This document shows positions 60,366 to 64,000 of a DNA stretch of 64,000 bases, piece by piece (the stretch's first letter is position 1; every line of letters starts with the position of its first letter). The DNA lies in NCBI RefSeq assembly GCF_016785085.1, contig NZ_JAENHO010000012.1:346971-410970 (forward strand). Reading direction: 5' to 3'. The stretch comes from Paractinoplanes lichenicola. Lineage in GTDB: Bacteria > Actinomycetota > Actinomycetes > Mycobacteriales > Micromonosporaceae. The translations under genes and the position numbers were made by a program. The notes below the pieces were generated by a model that was not told the DNA's origin, made no database searches, and worked only from the letters and a program-made list of their open reading frames with translations.

Positions 60366-61344
60366 CCTCGCTACCCGGCCCGCGGAGGTCTCCGCCCTGC
60401 GGAGGATCGACTGGCCGACGATGATCCGCCGCTACGGCGCCGCCGCCGTGCTGGCCCTGCTGGTCATCTTCAACATCATCTTCACCGAGAACTTCCTGGA
60501 CCTGCGCAACATCCTGTTCGTGCAGCTGCGCCAGGCCGCGCCGACCGCGATCGTCGCCCTGGGCATGGCCCTGGTCATCGCGACCGGCGGCATCGACCTG
60601 TCGGTGGGCGCGGTCGTCGCGCTCAGCGGCCAGGTCACCGCGGTGTTCCTGCTCGACGGGGTGCCGCCGCTGGTCGCCCTGCCGATCGGCATCCTCGTCG
60701 GGCTGGCCGCGGGCCTGTTCAACGGCACGCTGGTCTCCCGGTTCGGCATCCAACCCATGATCGCCACCCTGGTGCTGTTCACCGCCGGTCGCGGGCTCGC
60801 GCAGGTGGTCACCGGCGGCCGCATCCAGACCGTGAACGAGCCGATCGTCGAGTTCCTCGGCCTCGGCGTGATCGCGGGCCTGCCGATCTCGGTGTTCTCG
60901 CTGATCGTCATCACCATCGCGATCATCGGAGTCACCCGGTTCACCCCGGCCGGCACCAAGCTGCTCGCGGTCGGCGGCAACGAGCGCGCGGCCGGGCTCG
61001 TCGGCATCCGCACCAAGTGGGTCAAGACCATGGCGTACGTGGTCGCGGGTGGTCTGGCGGGCTATGTCGGCCTGCTCGAACTGGGCCGGATCCAGGCCTC
61101 GGACGCGACCAACGCCGGGCTCAACATGGAGCTGGACGCGATCGCCGCGGTCGCCGTGGCCGGCACGACGCTGGCCGGCGGCACCTTCTCGCCCGGACGC
61201 ACAATCATCGGCGTCCTGATGCTCCGGCTCCTGCAGAACACCCTGGTGGCCCACGGCATCCCCCGTGAGGTCGCCCAGATCGCACAAGGACTCATCATCG
61301 TGGCTGCCATCTATCTGCTGCGCCGCTCGCGGGACGCGCGATGA
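60358..61344 (+). CDS. Sugar ABC transporter permease, RbsC/YtfT type
   Basis: 328 residues starting inside the ATPase gene. About eight to ten helices; APTAIVALGMALVIATGGIDLSVGAVVALSG and the late AVAGTTLAGGTFSPGRTIIGVLML stretch are the signature of the RbsC/YtfT family (BPD_transp_2). It forms half of a heterodimeric channel with the next gene product. ATGA overlap with that gene. Confidence 0.93.
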   Translation: MTDLATRPAEVSALRRIDWPTMIRRYGAAAVLALLVIFNIIFTENFLDLRNILFVQLRQAAPTAIVALGMALVIATGGIDLSVGAVVALSGQVTAVFLLDGVPPLVALPIGILVGLAAGLFNGTLVSRFGIQPMIATLVLFTAGRGLAQVVTGGRIQTVNEPIVEFLGLGVIAGLPISVFSLIVITIAIIGVTRFTPAGTKLLAVGGNERAAGLVGIRTKWVKTMAYVVAGGLAGYVGLLELGRIQASDATNAGLNMELDAIAAVAVAGTTLAGGTFSPGRTIIGVLMLRLLQNTLVAHGIPREVAQIAQGLIIVAAIYLLRRSRDAR

Positions 61345-62326
61345 GCGCCGCCACCGCGGACGTCGCGACCGTCGGGCACCGCCTGGCCCTGCAGCGCCGG
61401 GGCACGGTCGCCGTGCTCGTGCTGGTGGTGCTGCTGGCCTCGCTGCGCTACGGCGACGCGTTCTACTCCGGCATCAACCTGACCTCGTACTTCGACGACG
61501 CGGTCAAATACTCGCTGATCGCGCTGGGCATGACCTTCGTGATCATGACGGGCGGCATCGACCTCTCCGTCGGCTCGGTGATCCTGCTCGCCGGCGTGGC
61601 CGGGGGCCTGGCCAGCCCGTACGGGGCAGTGGTGGCTGTTCTGGTCGGCGTCGGCACGGGTGCGGCGGTGGGCGCGGTCAACGGCCTGCTGATCGCCCAC
61701 TCGCGGCTCGAGCCGTTCGTGGTCACGCTGGCCACCCTGCTCTGGGCTCGCGGCCTGGGCCTGCAACTGGCCGACACGCAGACCGTGGTCTACGGTTCCG
61801 GCGCGCTGCAGTCCCTGGCCCGCGACAAGATCTTCGGGCTGACCACCGGGTTCTGGCTCATGCTGCTGCTGTTCGCGATCGCCGCCGTGGCTCTCAAATA
61901 CACGGCCTGGGGCCGTACGGTGTTGGCCGTCGGCGACAGCGAGGAGTCCACGTCACTGCTCGGCGTGCCGACCCGGATGACGAAGTTCTCGGTCTACCTG
62001 CTCTCGGGCGCCCTGGCCGGGCTGGCCGGCGTCGTGCTCGGCTCGCAGACCGGCTCGGTCAGCATGGACACCGGCGTCGGCTGGGAACTGATCGCGGTCG
62101 CCGCCGTAGTCGTAGGCGGCACCCTGCTGACCGGCGGCGTCGGCTCGATCGGCGGCACCCTGGCCGGCCTGCTGCTGCTCCAGGTCATCTTCACGATCAT
62201 CAACTTCGAGAACGGCCGCGGCGGCATCGAAATCAACTCCTACTGGCAAAACGTCGTCCGCGGCGCCTTCCTGCTAGTGGTAGTGCTGCTGCAGACCGGC
62301 GTGGGCCGAGGCCGAAGGAAGGCGTC

Positions 62327-62330
<4 letters not shown>
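61341..62330 (+). CDS. yjfF: Sugar ABC transporter permease, YjfF-like
   Basis: 329 residues from ATG 61341. YSLIALGMTFVIMTGGIDLSVGSVILLAG closely matches the corresponding segment of YjfF, the second permease of the galactofuranose importer. Two different permeases next to one double ATPase and a YtfQ-like binding protein are the arrangement of ytfQRT-yjfF. The C-terminus ends in a basic tail (GRGRRKAS) and overlaps the kinase gene by GTGA. Confidence 0.88.
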
Positions 62331-62992
<662 letters not shown>

Positions 62993-63000
62993 GAAGGGAG

Positions 63001-63031
63001 CGCGGGGTCTCGCTGTTGTCGAGCCCCCGCG
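63001..63031 (+). terminator. Hairpin terminator of the sugar operon
   Basis: CGCGGGG-T-CTCG and CGAG-C-CCCCGCG arms fold into a 31-base hairpin with one internal mismatch and a seven-base loop, nine bases after the kinase stop. The next 185 bp hold nothing I can identify. Confidence 0.65.
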
Positions 63032-63216
63032 TCCCGCCGCACGTGGCAGGCGCAGGACCCGACCGACGACCGACGCCGGCCACGGACAAAGACGATCGAG
63101 CAAACAAACGCGATGCGGGGTCGCCAGCAGTGTTCTGTCTGCCGCGATCCGCTCGTCGCCAGCGCCCCGTCGGCAAGACTGGCGTGCCAAGCCAAGCGCT
63201 TCCGCCGATGTTCGGG

Positions 63217-64000
63217 CTACTTGCTCGCGCCGTCAATCAAGTCTCGGAGGCGTGTGGAGAGTGACTCGTCGCCAATTCTCTCGGCGGCATCAAGACTCAG
63301 CTTGAGAACAACGATGGCTTGGTCCGGTTCGTCGGCGGCGAGCAGGATCTGCCCCAACGTACTGCCGACTGCTGCGATGCCGTCCGGGCGTTGAAGTTGC
63401 TGAAGAAGGCCGAACGAGTCGACAATCAGCGGAAATGCAGCGCTGAGGTCTTCACGAGCAAGCTCGATTTTGGCAAGTCCCCACTTGGCCGCCGCGATGC
63501 CATCAAGGTCACCCAGAGTCTCGCTGACGTGCAGCCGCCTGAGTTGGAACTCAGCAGCTTGGTCGTAGTCGTCGCGCTGGTTGAGGATGTCAGCGATATC
63601 GCCCCAGGTGACCGCGGCGGACCGGGTGTCGCCGAGCCGTTCGTAAACCGGCAGTTCAACCTCATGTCGGATGCGCAGGGCTTCGTCGAATTCACCGCGC
63701 TGGTAGAAGATGTCGGCGATCTTGCCCCACGTGATCGCCGATTCCCGGAGGTCGCCGAGCCGTTCGTAAACCGGCAGCTGAACCTCACGTCGGATGCGCA
63801 GGGCCTCATCGTAATCACCCCGCTGGAACAGGATGTCGGCGATCTTGCCCCAGGCGGTCGCCGCTGACCGGGTGTCGCCGAGCCGTTCGTAAACCGGCAG
63901 CTGAACCTCACGTCGGATGCGCAGGGCCTCATCGTAATCACCCCGCTGGAACAGGATGTCGGCGATCTTGCCCCAGGCGGTCGCCGCTGACCGGGTGTCG
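63217..64000 (-). CDS. TPR protein, C-terminal part (5' end outside window)
   Basis: Reading the minus strand from base 63999 gives 260 residues ending at TAG 63219-63217, with no start inside the window. The N-terminal part is 41-residue TPR units such as GDTRSAATAWGKIADILFQR followed by GDYDEALRIRREVQLPVYERL, three clear copies and more degraded ones, then a helical tail ending DLIDGASK. Such kinesin-light-chain-like TPRs commonly follow NB-ARC/NACHT or CHAT domains in large actinobacterial signalling or immunity proteins; that N-terminal part is not visible. It faces the kinase gene convergently. Confidence 0.8.
   Translation of the reverse strand, partial: DTRSAATAWGKIADILFQRGDYDEALRIRREVQLPVYERLGDTRSAATAWGKIADILFQRGDYDEALRIRREVQLPVYERLGDLRESAITWGKIADIFYQRGEFDEALRIRHEVELPVYERLGDTRSAAVTWGDIADILNQRDDYDQAAEFQLRRLHVSETLGDLDGIAAAKWGLAKIELAREDLSAAFPLIVDSFGLLQQLQRPDGIAAVGSTLGQILLAADEPDQAIVVLKLSLDAAERIGDESLSTRLRDLIDGASK
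63658..64000 (-). repeat. 123-bp tandem repeats encoding TPR units
   Basis: The plus-strand string AACCTCA(C/T)GT recurs at 63658, 63781 and 63904, an exact 123-bp (41-codon) period. The 97 visible bases of the last copy (63904-64000) are identical to 63781-63877, while the copy at 63658 has diverged, so the newest duplication is recent. Confidence 0.9.

Overview
The window is very GC-rich, with C/G-ending codons, frequent GTG and TTG starts, many ATGA/GTGA gene overlaps and several leaderless-looking promoters. Actinobacteria-type families dominate: an AfsR-like BTAD regulator, the DUF574 methyltransferase, an ECF sigma factor paired with a membrane protein, a CHAT-TPR protein, and Tat-exported hydrolases. 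This points to a soil actinomycete, plausibly Micromonosporaceae such as Actinoplanes; the genus is inference. I found no rRNA, tRNA, insertion sequence, prophage or CRISPR array.

Layout. 1-3.4 kb: 3' end of an NAD-dependent DNA ligase and three proteins of unknown function. 3.4-9.3 kb: GH31 glycosidase, an SDR/TetR divergent pair with a double operator, an HPF/RaiA-like protein and two small unknowns. 9.3-13.8 kb: membrane proteins, then a two-gene RNA-repair module (RNA ligase plus HD-polynucleotide kinase). 13.8-19.6 kb: ECF sigma/membrane partner, secreted pectate lyase, patatin, FAD oxidase and XRE regulator. 19.6-25.9 kb: chemoreceptor, MacAB-like ABC exporter, arylamine N-acetyltransferase and glycosyltransferase. 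25.9-37.4 kb: DUF998 protein with an in-frame repeat array, methyltransferase, M28 peptidase, NmrA/FAD-oxidase/BTAD group, AI-2E-type membrane protein and two of the intergenic repeat arrays. 37.4-47 kb: a Pro/Thr-rich secreted protein, then a seven-gene leftward run (Liv-type ABC transporter, LamG protein, PQQ sugar dehydrogenase) divergent from a LacI regulator. 47-56 kb: catalase HPII, aat, CHAT-TPR protein, an orphan CoxM-like subunit and an FMN reductase. 56-63 kb: LacI regulator divergent from a furanose-type sugar ABC operon (SIS isomerase, YtfQRT/YjfF-like transporter, kinase). 63.2-64 kb: 3' part of a TPR protein on the minus strand with near-identical repeats.

Carbohydrate use is the main theme. 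Two LacI-controlled import systems, a GH31 enzyme, a pectate lyase and a secreted sugar dehydrogenase lie within 60 kb. The operator core AAGCGCTT occurs twice before the Liv-type operon and once, in a 14-bp palindrome, before the pectate lyase, so one LacI protein may link plant-polymer breakdown to a transporter whose substrate is unlikely to be branched-chain amino acids. A second theme is repetitive DNA: arrays with unit spacings of about 29-36 bp lie in three intergenic regions and inside one membrane-protein gene.
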